DNA of 44,762 nt from CAYVQU01 sp964453155 (GCA_964453155.1 CAYVQU010000020.1:1-44762), one strand, 5' to 3'; positions 16,241-24,445 are shown, numbered from the stretch's first letter. Numbers and translations are program-made. The notes: generated by a model not told the origin, from the sequence alone.

Positions 16241-16959
16241 AGCCTTACAAGCAAACATTTAAAGAATGGGCGACCAATGTGGTTGTCAAAGCTTTTACCA
16301 GTTCGATTTTACGGGTGAGTGCCGCCGAACTGCGGCAGCTGCCCCCCGAAGGGCCGCTCATCATCATTACCAACCACGTCAATTTTCTCGAAGCCCCGGC
16401 AATCTACACCCGGATGATGCCGCGGCCGGTAACGGCGTTCTCGAAAATTGAAACCTGGGAAAGTAAATTTTTGGGCTGGCTGTTTGATGTGTGGGGCATT
16501 ATCCCCATCCGGCGGGGAGAGGCCGATAAAAAGGCCCTCAAAGCCGGTTTGCGGGCCCTGAAAGATAACTATATCCTCACCATCTCCCCTGAAGGCACGC
16601 GTAGTGGCAATGGGGTCTTACAGCGCGGTTTGCCTGGGATCGTAATGATGGCCCTGCTCAGCGGTGCACCTGTGATTCCAATAGCCCATCATGGCCATGA
16701 ATTTTATCAGGAGAAGCTACGGCGGTTGCGGCGGTCGCCATTCAATGTGCGGGTGGGACACCCTTTCTATTTAGAGAAAGGTACCGGGAAAGTTACCAGT
16801 GAAATCCGCCAAACGATGATCGATGAAATGATGTACCAACTCGCGGCCCTGCTGCCCGAAAAATACCGAGGGGTCTACGCCGATTTTTCTCAGGCTACTG
16901 AGAACTATTTGCGATTTGAGGCCCCAGCTAAGAGTAATCTTGAAAATGTCAGCACATAA
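16237..16959 (+). CDS. 1-acyl-sn-glycerol-3-phosphate acyltransferase-like protein (PlsC superfamily)
   Basis: A 240-residue lysophospholipid acyltransferase homologue. The acceptor motif normally written N-H-x4-D is NH47-VNFL-E52 here, i.e. HX4E. The second motif is intact (SPEGTRSGN, 118-125), as is the late VIPIAHHG segment. It would transfer an acyl group to lysophosphatidic acid or a related lipid at the membrane. It is translationally coupled to the lipid kinase by an ATGA overlap. The acidic D-to-E change is conservative and may mark a subfamily rather than loss of activity. Confidence 0.88.
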   Translation: MKPYKQTFKEWATNVVVKAFTSSILRVSAAELRQLPPEGPLIIITNHVNFLEAPAIYTRMMPRPVTAFSKIETWESKFLGWLFDVWGIIPIRRGEADKKALKAGLRALKDNYILTISPEGTRSGNGVLQRGLPGIVMMALLSGAPVIPIAHHGHEFYQEKLRRLRRSPFNVRVGHPFYLEKGTGKVTSEIRQTMIDEMMYQLAALLPEKYRGVYADFSQATENYLRFEAPAKSNLENVST

Positions 16960-16960
16960 A

Positions 16961-17018
16961 CCCGAATGAGACGAATTGTGCAAATGTCACCGAAAATAGT
17001 TTGAAGTTCTCATTCGGG
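16961..17018. repeat. 11-bp inverted repeat before the selenoprotein gene
   Basis: CCCGAATGAGA (16961-16971) is the exact reverse complement of TCTCATTCGGG (17008-17018), with a 36-nt loop. It begins directly after the acyltransferase stop codon and could end that operon, though no T-run follows immediately (TTTTTG lies 15 nt later). Confidence 0.65.
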
Positions 17019-17060
17019 AAAATTGGAATTACCTTTTTGTTCTAGAAAGAAGGGATAGAA

Positions 17061-17666
17061 ATGTCAACGATAAAAACCCGGCAGGAAGCGAAGGCCTGGC
17101 AGCATAAATTTGATGATCAAGCCCCCAAGGTCGGTGATCTGGCTCCTGATTTTGAATTAAGGGATATCAACGGCGAAAATCCGGTCCGGCTCTCAGATTT
17201 TCGCGGGAATAAACCCGTCGCTTTGGTTTTCGGCAGTTTTACCTGACCGCCCTACGTTAAAGGGACGGTCAGTCTCCTCGAACTCTACAAAAAATATCAC
17301 GCGCAGGTCCAGTTCTTATCTATCTATATTCGCGAGGCCCACCCTGTCGATGGCTGGTGGTTGGGCAAGGGGCCATTGAGTGTCATGGTCAAACTCACCA
17401 AATCGAAAGCGGCCATGGATGTTTATGACCCCCAGACGATCGAAGAACGGCGAGCTGTGGCCCAAGATTGTGAACAAAGCTTGCAATATGGAATTCGCAC
17501 TTACGTTGATGAAGTCGACGATGTTGTCAACCGGGCTTATGCCGCCTGGCCGACGCGCTTATATTTGATCGGTACCGATGGGAAAGTGGTCTATCATGGG
17601 GGATTGGGTCCGTTTGATTTTCACCCCCATAAACTCGAGGAAGCGATCAAAGCTTATTTTGCCTGA
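17061..17666 (+). CDS. Iodothyronine deiodinase-family selenoprotein (TGA read as selenocysteine)
   Basis: A 201-residue thioredoxin-fold protein if the in-frame TGA at 17244-17246 is read as selenocysteine (position 62). The site reads ALVFGSFT-U-PPYVKG, matching the active site of vertebrate deiodinases (FGSCT-U-P). The second hallmark, IYIREAHPVDGW, matches the deiodinase E-A-H-x-x-DGW block, and the C-terminus has AYAAWPTRLYLIGTDGKVVYHGGLGPF. There is no other stop in 202 codons, and the coding character is unbroken across the TGA. AGAAGGG precedes the ATG by 7 nt. Bacterial homologues are known as deiodinase-like selenoproteins; their substrates are unsettled and may be peroxides or disulfides rather than iodinated hormones. 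Without decoding the product would be a useless 61-residue fragment. Confidence 0.88.
17256..17283 (+). promoter_or_regulatory. Candidate bacterial SECIS hairpin
   Basis: GGGAC (17262-17266) pairs with GUCUC (17272-17276, one G-U) around the loop GGUCA (17267-17271). GUU (17256-17258) and AAC (17281-17283) can extend the stem past an internal loop. The loop starts 20 nt after the TGA, within the spacing range reported for bacterial SECIS elements, and its GGUC resembles the E. coli fdhF loop recognised by SelB. A competing hairpin, TGACCG-CCCT with AGGG-A-CGGTCA (17244-17271), starts at the TGA itself. The structure is read by eye and was not folded computationally. Confidence 0.6.
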
Positions 17667-17691
17667 TCACACTCATTACGATCCTAAACAC

Positions 17692-17732
17692 ACAAAAACC
17701 CAGGAAAATCTCATGTTTTCCTGGGTTTTTGT
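17692..17732. terminator. Bidirectional Rho-independent terminator
   Basis: ACAAAAACCCAGGAAAA (17692-17708) and TTTTCCTGGGTTTTTGT (17716-17732) form a perfect 17-bp stem with a 7-nt loop and T-rich arms on both strands. It lies between the selenoprotein gene and the convergent STAS-like gene and should serve both. Confidence 0.88.
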
Positions 17733-17753
17733 TCTGGTTTGAAGACTTTATGC

Positions 17754-18119
17754 TTAAGATTTTGTCAACCACGCGGTAGCAGCATCAATATCTGAAAATA
17801 ATTTAACGATATGCCCCTGGTTGACAAAAACCGTTTCGAGGAAATTAAAATCTGTCGACCCTGGTTTTATAACCAAAGCTCGTTTGCACCGAAATTCAAC
17901 TCCTGCTTTTTGAGCCGATTTGGGCATCCCATAGATATCGAAAGCATCATTCGTCAATGTGGCCTGACGCATATCATTTAATATTCGCCGGCAACCATAT
18001 TTTGCAATGGATTTCCCTACTTCAACCGCCAGCCCCTTCAATATCTCCAAATCAAATTTATCGATTACCTCAACCAAAATGATTTCGGTGCCCTCATCAT
18101 AACTTACTGAAAATGCCAT
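17754..18119 (-). CDS. STAS/SpoIIAA-like domain protein
   Basis: A 121-residue protein with alternating strands and helices (IILVEVIDKFDLEILKGL, then ILNDMRQATLTNDAFDIYGMP, then RALVIKPG and ETVFVNQGHIVKLFSD). This resembles small STAS/SpoIIAA-like proteins of unknown role; the central ND-MR segment replaces the phosphorylatable D-S motif of anti-anti-sigma factors. Some such proteins sense lipids or act as regulatory partners. The family call is by fold pattern only. It is the last of a minus-strand series and ends at the shared terminator. Confidence 0.6.
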   Translation of the reverse strand: MAFSVSYDEGTEIILVEVIDKFDLEILKGLAVEVGKSIAKYGCRRILNDMRQATLTNDAFDIYGMPKSAQKAGVEFRCKRALVIKPGSTDFNFLETVFVNQGHIVKLFSDIDAATAWLTKS

Positions 18120-18171
18120 TTTCTACTCCCAAATAACGCTCAATTTCATTGGTAGTATAACGAATTATGGC

Positions 18172-18636
18172 TCAAGCTGAACTGATGTTTTTGTTAGGTA
18201 GTTGTTTTCGCGGCCGGTACATCCATTTCTCTGGCTGTTCAAACATCGTAAAACCACCATAACGCCGATAAAGCTCATGGGCGTCACTGGTTGCCAGGAT
18301 AAAATTCTTAATGCCCTGTAACTCTGGGTATCCGGTCACGGTTGCGATCAACCATTTTCCCAACCCCTGACCGCGGGCGGTTTCTAGCACGAAAACATCG
18401 CAAAGCCAGGCAAAAGTGGCGTAATCGGTGACAATCCGGGCAAACCCAACCAACTGGTGGCCGCAATAAACGCCGAAACAGAGTGAATTTTCAATTGATT
18501 GGTGGGTGATTTCCCACTGGCGGCCTTGGGCCCAATAAGATCGTTCGCTTAAATATTCGTGAATGAGGGGGATATCTAGGCGAGTTTTGTCGGTGCTAAT
18601 GACATAATCATCTCGGCGATGTTCAAATATTGCCAT
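18172..18636 (-). CDS. GNAT family N-acetyltransferase
   Basis: A 154-residue acetyltransferase with motif A as VLETARGQGLGKWLIATV and a late LATSDAHELYRRYGGFTMFEQPEKWM segment. The early 'LSERSYWAQGR' pattern is characteristic of a common subgroup of bacterial GNATs. The ATG overlaps the stop codon of the pentapeptide gene (TAATG), so translation of the two is probably coupled. Substrate unknown. Confidence 0.9.
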   Translation of the reverse strand: MAIFEHRRDDYVISTDKTRLDIPLIHEYLSERSYWAQGRQWEITHQSIENSLCFGVYCGHQLVGFARIVTDYATFAWLCDVFVLETARGQGLGKWLIATVTGYPELQGIKNFILATSDAHELYRRYGGFTMFEQPEKWMYRPRKQLPNKNISSA

Positions 18637-19238
18637 TAAAAATCCTCGTCGATGAGTTCAATATCCATACTATAGAGCAGGGCTAGGGCTTCGGGTAGTG
18701 AGAATTTTGCCCCCGTAAGGGTATTGTGGCTGGGATCGATCTGATAATTGCGGGCATAGCGCAGATCAGCTCCAGTGAGTTTTGTTTTTTGGAAGAGGCT
18801 ATCCTTCAGATTGGTGAAGGCAAAATCAACCTTGGCCAGATTGGCTTCCCGAAAATCAACGTTGGAGGCTTCGCAGCGTTTGATTTTGATGGCGCTTAGA
18901 TCCACGCCCAAAAATGTCGAGTGGTTCAAGGCGCATTTTTTGAAGCCCAGGGGCTCCCATAATCTCCGCGCTGGCCAATGGGCCTGAGACCAGTTAATAC
19001 CTACCAATTTGGACGTTTCGAACTGGGTTTCCTGAAAAACACAATCTGGAATTTCGGCCAGACTCAAATCACAATTTTTGAAAAGGCAGTTAATAAAGCG
19101 GCAATGTTTTAGAACGGCTTCGGAAAAATTGCACTGTTCAAATTCGCAGTCCTGAAAGGTGATTGATTGAAGCGTAACTTGGGTTAAATCAAGGTTTTGG
19201 TAGACTTGTTCAGTGTAATCGGTATTGGATTGAATCAT
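18636..19238 (-). CDS. Pentapeptide-repeat protein, Qnr-like architecture
   Basis: A 200-residue protein made of tandem A(D/N)LxX-type repeats (for example CEFEQCNFSEAVLKHCRF and ANLAKVDFAFTNLKDSLF), giving a right-handed quadrilateral beta-helix. An N-terminal block of about 85 residues is followed by a break (SQAHWPARRLWEPLGFKKC), more repeats, and a C-terminal tail ALALLYSMDIELIDED. Length, two-block layout and tail resemble Qnr quinolone-resistance proteins, which mimic DNA and protect gyrase. Clear sequence identity to Qnr cannot be claimed. It is coupled to the GNAT gene. Confidence 0.8.
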   Translation of the reverse strand: MIQSNTDYTEQVYQNLDLTQVTLQSITFQDCEFEQCNFSEAVLKHCRFINCLFKNCDLSLAEIPDCVFQETQFETSKLVGINWSQAHWPARRLWEPLGFKKCALNHSTFLGVDLSAIKIKRCEASNVDFREANLAKVDFAFTNLKDSLFQKTKLTGADLRYARNYQIDPSHNTLTGAKFSLPEALALLYSMDIELIDEDF

Positions 19239-19319
19239 AGTGTATGGGTATTGATTGTCGTAGGATTAAGCGTATTTTTCAAAAATCATAATGGGCAACA
19301 ACAGCTTGAACACATTTTT

Positions 19320-19399
19320 CCACCGCAGAGACACAGAGAACGCGGAGGTTCTCAGTTTTGTCTTGAGAAAACTCAGCGAACTTTGTGGCTCTGTGGTGT
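19320..19399. repeat. Dispersed 'CCACCGCAGAGACACAGAG' inverted repeat, copy 5
   Basis: CCACCGCAGAGACACAGAG and its partner CTTTGTGGCTCTGTGGTG form an inverted repeat in the 252-nt gap between the pentapeptide and DinB genes. An inner pair, TTCTCAGTTTTGTC with GAGAAAACTCAGCG, also pairs partly. Confidence 0.75.
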
Positions 19400-19490
19400 T
19401 CGGCTTTCTATTGACGCCTACAGAATTTCCAAATATTCGAATGATAAGCAAAAATCACTTTGCAAATGCGCCTCATTCGCTTCTGCGTGG

Positions 19491-20072
19491 TCATTCGCGA
19501 TAATAATTTCGCGCCCACAAAGATTGAACTAGCCGGATTTCACCCAGGTGTCGGACATTGTCCATCAGGGCCATCGAGATGATTTGATATTGGGTGAATT
19601 TCCCTTCAAATCCCACTCCGGGCTGGGCTAATTCGGTCATGGACGTGGATTGCAGGTGAGTGCGAACAGTGTCGTAAACGGCTGCAATGAAATCGAGCAG
19701 GAGGGCTTTCGAGAATTTGGGGATGGCGGCAGTCTCTTCCAGAGTGTATTCGTTGAGCGAACCCCAGCCATCGCGGCCCAAGCCACGGGGATCGTACCCG
19801 GTTTCCGCAGCCCAACCAAGGCGAATCCAGCATTCTTCATCTGATGGACGTCCCAAGGCAAGGCGGGTGAAGAACACGTCCAGGATACGGCCCATATGCC
19901 AGATTTGAACCGCGATACTTGTGGATTCGGGATCCAACTGCCAGTGGAGTAATTCGTCTTTCACCTCCTCCAGATAGCGGTTCAAGCGGCGCAAGTTATC
20001 ATCGAGATAATCAATCATAACTTCAGTGCCGCTCAATTCACCGTGGGGGTGGACTAGTTTGGTCATACTCAT
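19491..20072 (-). CDS. DinB-like/DUF664 family protein
   Basis: A 193-residue helical-bundle protein. Features of the DinB superfamily are the early two-helix segment MIDYLDDNLRRLNRYLEEVKD, HMGRILDVFF carrying the first metal-binding histidine, and DNVRHLGEIRLVQSLW near the C-terminus with a second histidine. Family members bind a divalent metal and include thiol-dependent transferases; this one has no known substrate. The start may be the first or third codon (MSM). Confidence 0.8.
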   Translation of the reverse strand: MSMTKLVHPHGELSGTEVMIDYLDDNLRRLNRYLEEVKDELLHWQLDPESTSIAVQIWHMGRILDVFFTRLALGRPSDEECWIRLGWAAETGYDPRGLGRDGWGSLNEYTLEETAAIPKFSKALLLDFIAAVYDTVRTHLQSTSMTELAQPGVGFEGKFTQYQIISMALMDNVRHLGEIRLVQSLWARNYYRE

Positions 20073-20102
20073 GACATCTTAGTAAACATCTAAAAAATTT
20101 TC

Positions 20103-20178
20103 TGGTAGAGACCCCAGGGGTTTTTCCAAATTCATGTCCATATTTTGGCGATCTCTACAAACCCCTGGGGTCTGGTCG
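20103..20178. repeat. Dispersed 'GAGACCCCAGGGG' element, copy 2 (short form)
   Basis: AGAGACCCCAGGGGTTT and AAACCCCTGGGGTCT flank a short interior ending GATCTCTAC. It is about half the length of copies 1, 3 and 4, so it looks like an internal-deletion derivative. It lies between the nitroreductase and DinB genes. Confidence 0.75.
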
Positions 20179-20209
20179 GGAAGTAATTTAAGATTGTAAC
20201 TTAGCGCAC

Positions 20210-20737
20210 TTATTCATCTTCTGAGTGTGACCATTCGTTCATGTGAACTCGGTCTGCTTTATAGTGATCGGGATGTTCACGCTCCTGAGCTGGATACCCA
20301 ATAACCACCAGCGAATGCGGCACAACATGTTCGGGCAGATTGAGTAGTTCGGTGAGGCCATCCATCCGTTCTTCACGGGGGTAGACGCCGGTCCAGACGG
20401 CGCCTAAACCGAGATCGTGCGCGGCTAAGAGTAGGTTTTGGGTAGCAGCCGAACAATCGACAACCCAATAGCCAGGGGCAGTTTCTATTTTTAGATTGCC
20501 GCAGATCAAAATGCCCAGGGGCGCGTCCACAATCATTTGGGCGAAGGGACAGGCCGTTGGGACTTTTTCTCGCACGTCTTGAGAGGTGATGACGATAAAT
20601 TCCCAGGGCTGTTGGTTACGAGCGCTGGGCGCCGCCATCGCGGCTTTTAGCATTTCGGTAATGGTTTCTTGTGAAATCGATTGATCCGTATATTCACGGA
20701 TACTGCGGCGGGTGTGAATGGCTTTCAGGGTTTCCAT
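20210..20737 (-). CDS. Nitroreductase family protein
   Basis: A 175-residue FMN-dependent oxidoreductase. It starts METLKAIHTRRSIREYTDQ, the usual FMN-phosphate binding arginine cluster, followed by MAAPSARNQQPWEFIVI and GLGAVWTGVYP, with HSLVVIGYPAQE near the C-terminus. It reduces nitro compounds, quinones or flavins with NAD(P)H. AAGGAGA lies 5 nt upstream of the ATG. It is a single gene with no evident partner. Confidence 0.93.
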   Translation of the reverse strand: METLKAIHTRRSIREYTDQSISQETITEMLKAAMAAPSARNQQPWEFIVITSQDVREKVPTACPFAQMIVDAPLGILICGNLKIETAPGYWVVDCSAATQNLLLAAHDLGLGAVWTGVYPREERMDGLTELLNLPEHVVPHSLVVIGYPAQEREHPDHYKADRVHMNEWSHSEDE

Positions 20738-21052
20738 GGTTTCTCCTTGGTTAGGGGGGATTGATCTTCAATTGAACACAAATGACGCGGAATAGCCGAA
20801 TTTTGCGATTGATCTGCTGGAAATGCTAAACACAAAGATGCAAAGGCCTCTGTGCTACCAAAAGGGTACAACAGCTCTTAAAAATAATCCGTTTTTTAAC
20901 CGCTAGTCCACGCTAATTTTCACGAATTTCTGCTAATTCCAGGAGCTAATAGCTTTAAAATAGTGGAGATTAGCGAAATTCGCGGTTAATTTTGCATCTA
21001 TTTTGAACTCCAAATTTAAGTGCTATGCTACTAACAAATGCGCAAAGGAAAA
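20738..21052. repeat. Gap with a 'TTAACCGC...GCGGTTAA' inverted repeat
   Basis: No gene is seen. At 20896-20989, TTAACCGCTAGTCCACGC is followed by CGAATTTCTGCTAAT and then ATTAGCGAAATTCGCGGTTAA, an imperfect inverted repeat. An incomplete CACAAAG-type segment lies just before it (20830-20865). Confidence 0.6.
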
Positions 21053-22474
21053 CTATTCGTAATTTGTGATGATATTGCTTCTCCCTATTTTGACAAGGGT
21101 CTCCAACATCTCCGAGAGTTGAGCAACAATCTCAGGCCTCTCAAACCATCGATTTAGAGTTTCTTGGGGATCATTTTCCATATCATAGAGTTGACCGGCC
21201 GGGTCGCCAGGTGAGGGTTCGATTCTGGGGGGATGGGTGAAACCACCTGAGCCGCGCCCTACAATGAGTTTCCACTTCCCCGCGCGGAGCGCAAACATCC
21301 CATCCCCAGAGTGGTGTACCAGCGTGGTACGAATGGGGTCGGCACTTGGTCCACTTTTGAGTGCTGGCAGAAAACTAAAACTGTCTTCGGCTGCGTTCGT
21401 GGACAGTTCATAACCAACAATATCGGCACAGGTCGCCATCAGATCGCCCAGACAGATTAACTCAGCGCTCGTAGAACCAGGTTCAATCACCCCCGGCCAG
21501 CGAGCGATGAAGGGCTCCCGATGACCACCATCCCATATATCGGCCTTCTGGCCGCGGAGGTCGCCGCAGGATTTATGCCCGTAATCCCGGCCATAGTAAT
21601 CTGTGATACGAGCACCGTTGTCACTGGTGACGATGATCAGGGTGTTTTCGACCAATTTGTGGCGCATGAGGACCGCATCAATCTCACCGACCATCCAATC
21701 CACCAGGGTGACCATGTCGCCACGCGGCCCGGCTTGACTGCGGCCCTGAATGAAATCTGGGGGAATACAAGGGCGGTGCGGGGCAGAAGGTGTCAGATAA
21801 AGAAAAAATGGCTGTCTGGGGTGGTTTTTGGCCTGCTGGTCAATGAATTCGACCGCTTTCGCGGTGAATTCCACATCGACCAGATCATCCCGCCAGCCGG
21901 GGGTCATTAGTCCGGAGCGTTGTTGGGGGTGATAGGGCTCTTTTTCTTCCGTGGGAATGCCGTGAACCTGATCGTCGGCGATAAAACAATAGGGGGCCAT
22001 ATCGAGGGAACCGGTGATATTGAAGTTGGTATCAAACCCCAATTCCGGCGGACCACCCCAAATTGGGGCCAGATAATCCACGTTGGCACCATCCTCACGA
22101 GGGGACTCACCATCCATGGTTGTCCACCCTAATCCCAGATGCCATTTTCCAATTGCAGCGGTGGCATACCCGTTTTCTTTGAGCATCCCGGCGACGGTTA
22201 ACCGCTCCGGTTCAATCAACGGGGGCTCGAAACCCCACAATACCCATTTTTTCAGGTGCGTTCGCCAGCAGTACCGGCCCGTCAGAACGCTATAACGGCT
22301 GGGTGTGCAGACCGCGGATGACGAGTGGGCATCGGTAAATCGCATACCCTGTTGGGCTAATTGATCGATATGGGGGGTAGGGATTTTTGTGGCCCCATAA
22401 CAGCCGACATCGCCATACCCCATATCGTCGGCCATGATAAAAATGATGTTGGGATTTTTTGGTGAGGGGGACAT
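21053..22474 (-). CDS. Type I sulfatase
   Basis: A 473-residue alkaline-phosphatase-fold hydrolase. Metal ligands D16-D17 (MADDMGYGD) and the formylglycine site C56-T-P-S-R60 are present, followed by LTGRYCWR. Later blocks include GKWHLG, SDNGAR and GQKADIWDGGHREPFIARWPG. No signal peptide is evident, so it may be cytoplasmic or exported by another route. It hydrolyses sulfate esters; the substrate is unknown. Activity needs cysteine conversion to formylglycine by FGE or anSME, and neither is present nearby. It neighbours the membrane TIR gene but is separated by a repeat. Confidence 0.93.
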   Translation of the reverse strand: MSPSPKNPNIIFIMADDMGYGDVGCYGATKIPTPHIDQLAQQGMRFTDAHSSSAVCTPSRYSVLTGRYCWRTHLKKWVLWGFEPPLIEPERLTVAGMLKENGYATAAIGKWHLGLGWTTMDGESPREDGANVDYLAPIWGGPPELGFDTNFNITGSLDMAPYCFIADDQVHGIPTEEKEPYHPQQRSGLMTPGWRDDLVDVEFTAKAVEFIDQQAKNHPRQPFFLYLTPSAPHRPCIPPDFIQGRSQAGPRGDMVTLVDWMVGEIDAVLMRHKLVENTLIIVTSDNGARITDYYGRDYGHKSCGDLRGQKADIWDGGHREPFIARWPGVIEPGSTSAELICLGDLMATCADIVGYELSTNAAEDSFSFLPALKSGPSADPIRTTLVHHSGDGMFALRAGKWKLIVGRGSGGFTHPPRIEPSPGDPAGQLYDMENDPQETLNRWFERPEIVAQLSEMLETLVKIGRSNIITNYE

Positions 22475-22579
22475 ATTATGGACGTGGTGGCAAAATTTGT
22501 CGGTTTGATTTCAGCCTGCCAACCGCCACGCCCAATTATATCGAATTTGTTTTGAAATAGACGATTTTGTCTAATATTA

Positions 22580-22728
22580 CCGCGCAAAGTTGAGACCCCA
22601 GGGGTTTCCGGGGAAATTTCTGTAATCTAAATTTGTCAATAACATAACAGCTTGGGTGTGTAATTTTTTTTCCGAAAACCCCTGAGGTCTTGGGGTACCT
22701 ACTAATTTTTCAACCTTGCGATTTAATA
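22580..22728. repeat. Dispersed 'GAGACCCCAGGGG' element, copy 3
   Basis: GAGACCCCAGGGGTTTCCGG at the left and AAAACCCCTGAGGTCT at the right bound an interior that aligns with copy 1 (TCAATAA, GCTTGGGTGTGTAATT). It fills most of the gap between the sulfatase and membrane TIR genes. Confidence 0.75.
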
Positions 22729-22774
22729 CCAATTATCTATCCAGAATTTCAATCCAGCGCCCGATTTCACTGGT

Positions 22775-24379
22775 CTATTTCCCACGGGCGGGGAACCAGC
22801 GCCGGATGTCATTCCGTTTAAACCACATCACCAGCCCCATTAATAGATTGCCACCGAGATAAATGTATAACGGATATTCCACCGATATCCCGCGAAAACC
22901 ATCCTCCTCCTCGAAACTGATCAGCGCATCTTGAATATCTAAATCAATTTGCTCTTGCCAAAAAATGATCCCACCCAAGACCACCATCGCGAGCGCCAAA
23001 TATCGAACTCCCGCTAAGCGACCCTGGCGGTGGATGACGGCCCTCCCCATCATAACCGCAAGCCCTCCAAAAAGGATCAGACTGACTACCAACAAGATCA
23101 GGGAGCCATCGGCATCGGAGTATTCTCTGATTTCTGGGAAATATTGCACAACATACGGTAACCAACTCCCCAACGTAAATATGGCCAAGGCCGCAATAAA
23201 ATAGACCAAATATTGGATTACGGGGGGGAGGATCATTTGGTTGCCCATCGGCCGGATGCCCAAAGCCTTGAGTAATTTGGCCGGGTTGGGCAGCAATTGG
23301 GCAATTTCATGCAGATCACGGACCCCACTACGGAAATCAATCCACTGGACCTTCCCCAATTTATCATGGATGTCCTCGGTTGTTTGCAAAATAACCGGAT
23401 ACACCACCTGACTTTGGGGATCGGCCTCGGTATATTTGTTGTACCTCGAAATGAGCACAAAAACGGCCGCGGCCTGATGAATATCAGCCGCCGGCGGGTG
23501 CCCGTACTCCTGCAAAGTTTGGCTAAGATCGGCAGCTACTTGCTGATCTTCCGGGGCATGATCCACAAAAAAGGGGATCGGTTCGGGGTTCGGGTTGTTG
23601 GGGTTAAAAGGATTGGCAAATTTCGGTAAAGTAGCCATTGGTTTGCCCCACCGCTGCATCCCCGGAGAGCGTAAAACAATGAGCAGGGCAATCACCACAG
23701 GAATACTCCCCCAAGCCAAACTCGTCAGAAAATAATTTAAATCATCACTTTCAACAAATGATGAACTTAAAAATAAGGCGATAGGAAGGAATATTAGCGC
23801 GGCCTGCGTTTGAGTAAAGTTGAAATCGCGTTTAAATATCCGATATGCTAAGGGCAGTAGTAAATAGGGAATGAACAATGTCCAAATCGACCCAATTGAA
23901 AATAGCCCGATGATGGCACCCAGTATTGCCGCGATCCACACAATAACCGGCACTCGAAAACCGGTTTCGGGAGCCGGATGCTCCTCTTGCTCTGGCGCTT
24001 CTAATTGCCGCATGAGTTCCGCCAAACCGTGTTGATAATTTCCCCTAAAATCAACCCATTCAAACGGCTCTAAATCAACGGGTAAATCTACTGCTTCGAA
24101 GATCAATAAAATCACGCGTTTGCCCTGTTTGAGCACTTGCTTCCATTCCATTTCAACGTACTGCGAAGCCATCGAGGCCATAGAAACTACCAACAAAATA
24201 ACATCCGAATCTGCAATCCCTTGATCGATCTGTCCGGCCCATGGGGTTCCCGGAATCAGGCTGCGGTAATCCAGCCAGACGGTGTAACCACTATCTTCCA
24301 AATCATCGACCAAATAATTTACAAACGGAACTTCTCGCCGAGAATAACTCATGAAAATATTACTTTTGGGGTTGTCCAT
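22775..24379 (-). CDS. Membrane protein with N-terminal TIR and a degenerate second TIR-like domain
   Basis: A 534-residue protein starting at ATG 24379, preceded by AGGAT. TIR 1 covers about 5-125 (SNIFMSYSRREVPF; D37; likely catalytic E78 in QYVEMEWKQ). Three or more transmembrane helices follow (about 143-236). A soluble segment, about 262-375 (FFVDHAPEDQQVAADL, AAVFVLISRYN, WIDFRSG), has TIR-like strand order but lacks the glutamate motif. At least four more helices occupy 388-520. TIR domains often degrade NAD+ or make signal nucleotides; a membrane-anchored pair suggests sensing or pore-type effector function, which is inference. Confidence 0.82.
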   Translation of the reverse strand: MDNPKSNIFMSYSRREVPFVNYLVDDLEDSGYTVWLDYRSLIPGTPWAGQIDQGIADSDVILLVVSMASMASQYVEMEWKQVLKQGKRVILLIFEAVDLPVDLEPFEWVDFRGNYQHGLAELMRQLEAPEQEEHPAPETGFRVPVIVWIAAILGAIIGLFSIGSIWTLFIPYLLLPLAYRIFKRDFNFTQTQAALIFLPIALFLSSSFVESDDLNYFLTSLAWGSIPVVIALLIVLRSPGMQRWGKPMATLPKFANPFNPNNPNPEPIPFFVDHAPEDQQVAADLSQTLQEYGHPPAADIHQAAAVFVLISRYNKYTEADPQSQVVYPVILQTTEDIHDKLGKVQWIDFRSGVRDLHEIAQLLPNPAKLLKALGIRPMGNQMILPPVIQYLVYFIAALAIFTLGSWLPYVVQYFPEIREYSDADGSLILLVVSLILFGGLAVMMGRAVIHRQGRLAGVRYLALAMVVLGGIIFWQEQIDLDIQDALISFEEEDGFRGISVEYPLYIYLGGNLLMGLVMWFKRNDIRRWFPARGK

Positions 24380-24445
24380 TATCAAATCCTGATGGTTAGG
24401 GCGGGTAGTGATCCAAAAATTATAGCGCTGACTTCCTAAACCCAC

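Noticed and set aside
17244..17246. TGA as a nonsense mutation making a pseudogene
   Set aside because: It falls exactly on the active-site column of deiodinases, all other family motifs are intact, and no second stop or frameshift is present.
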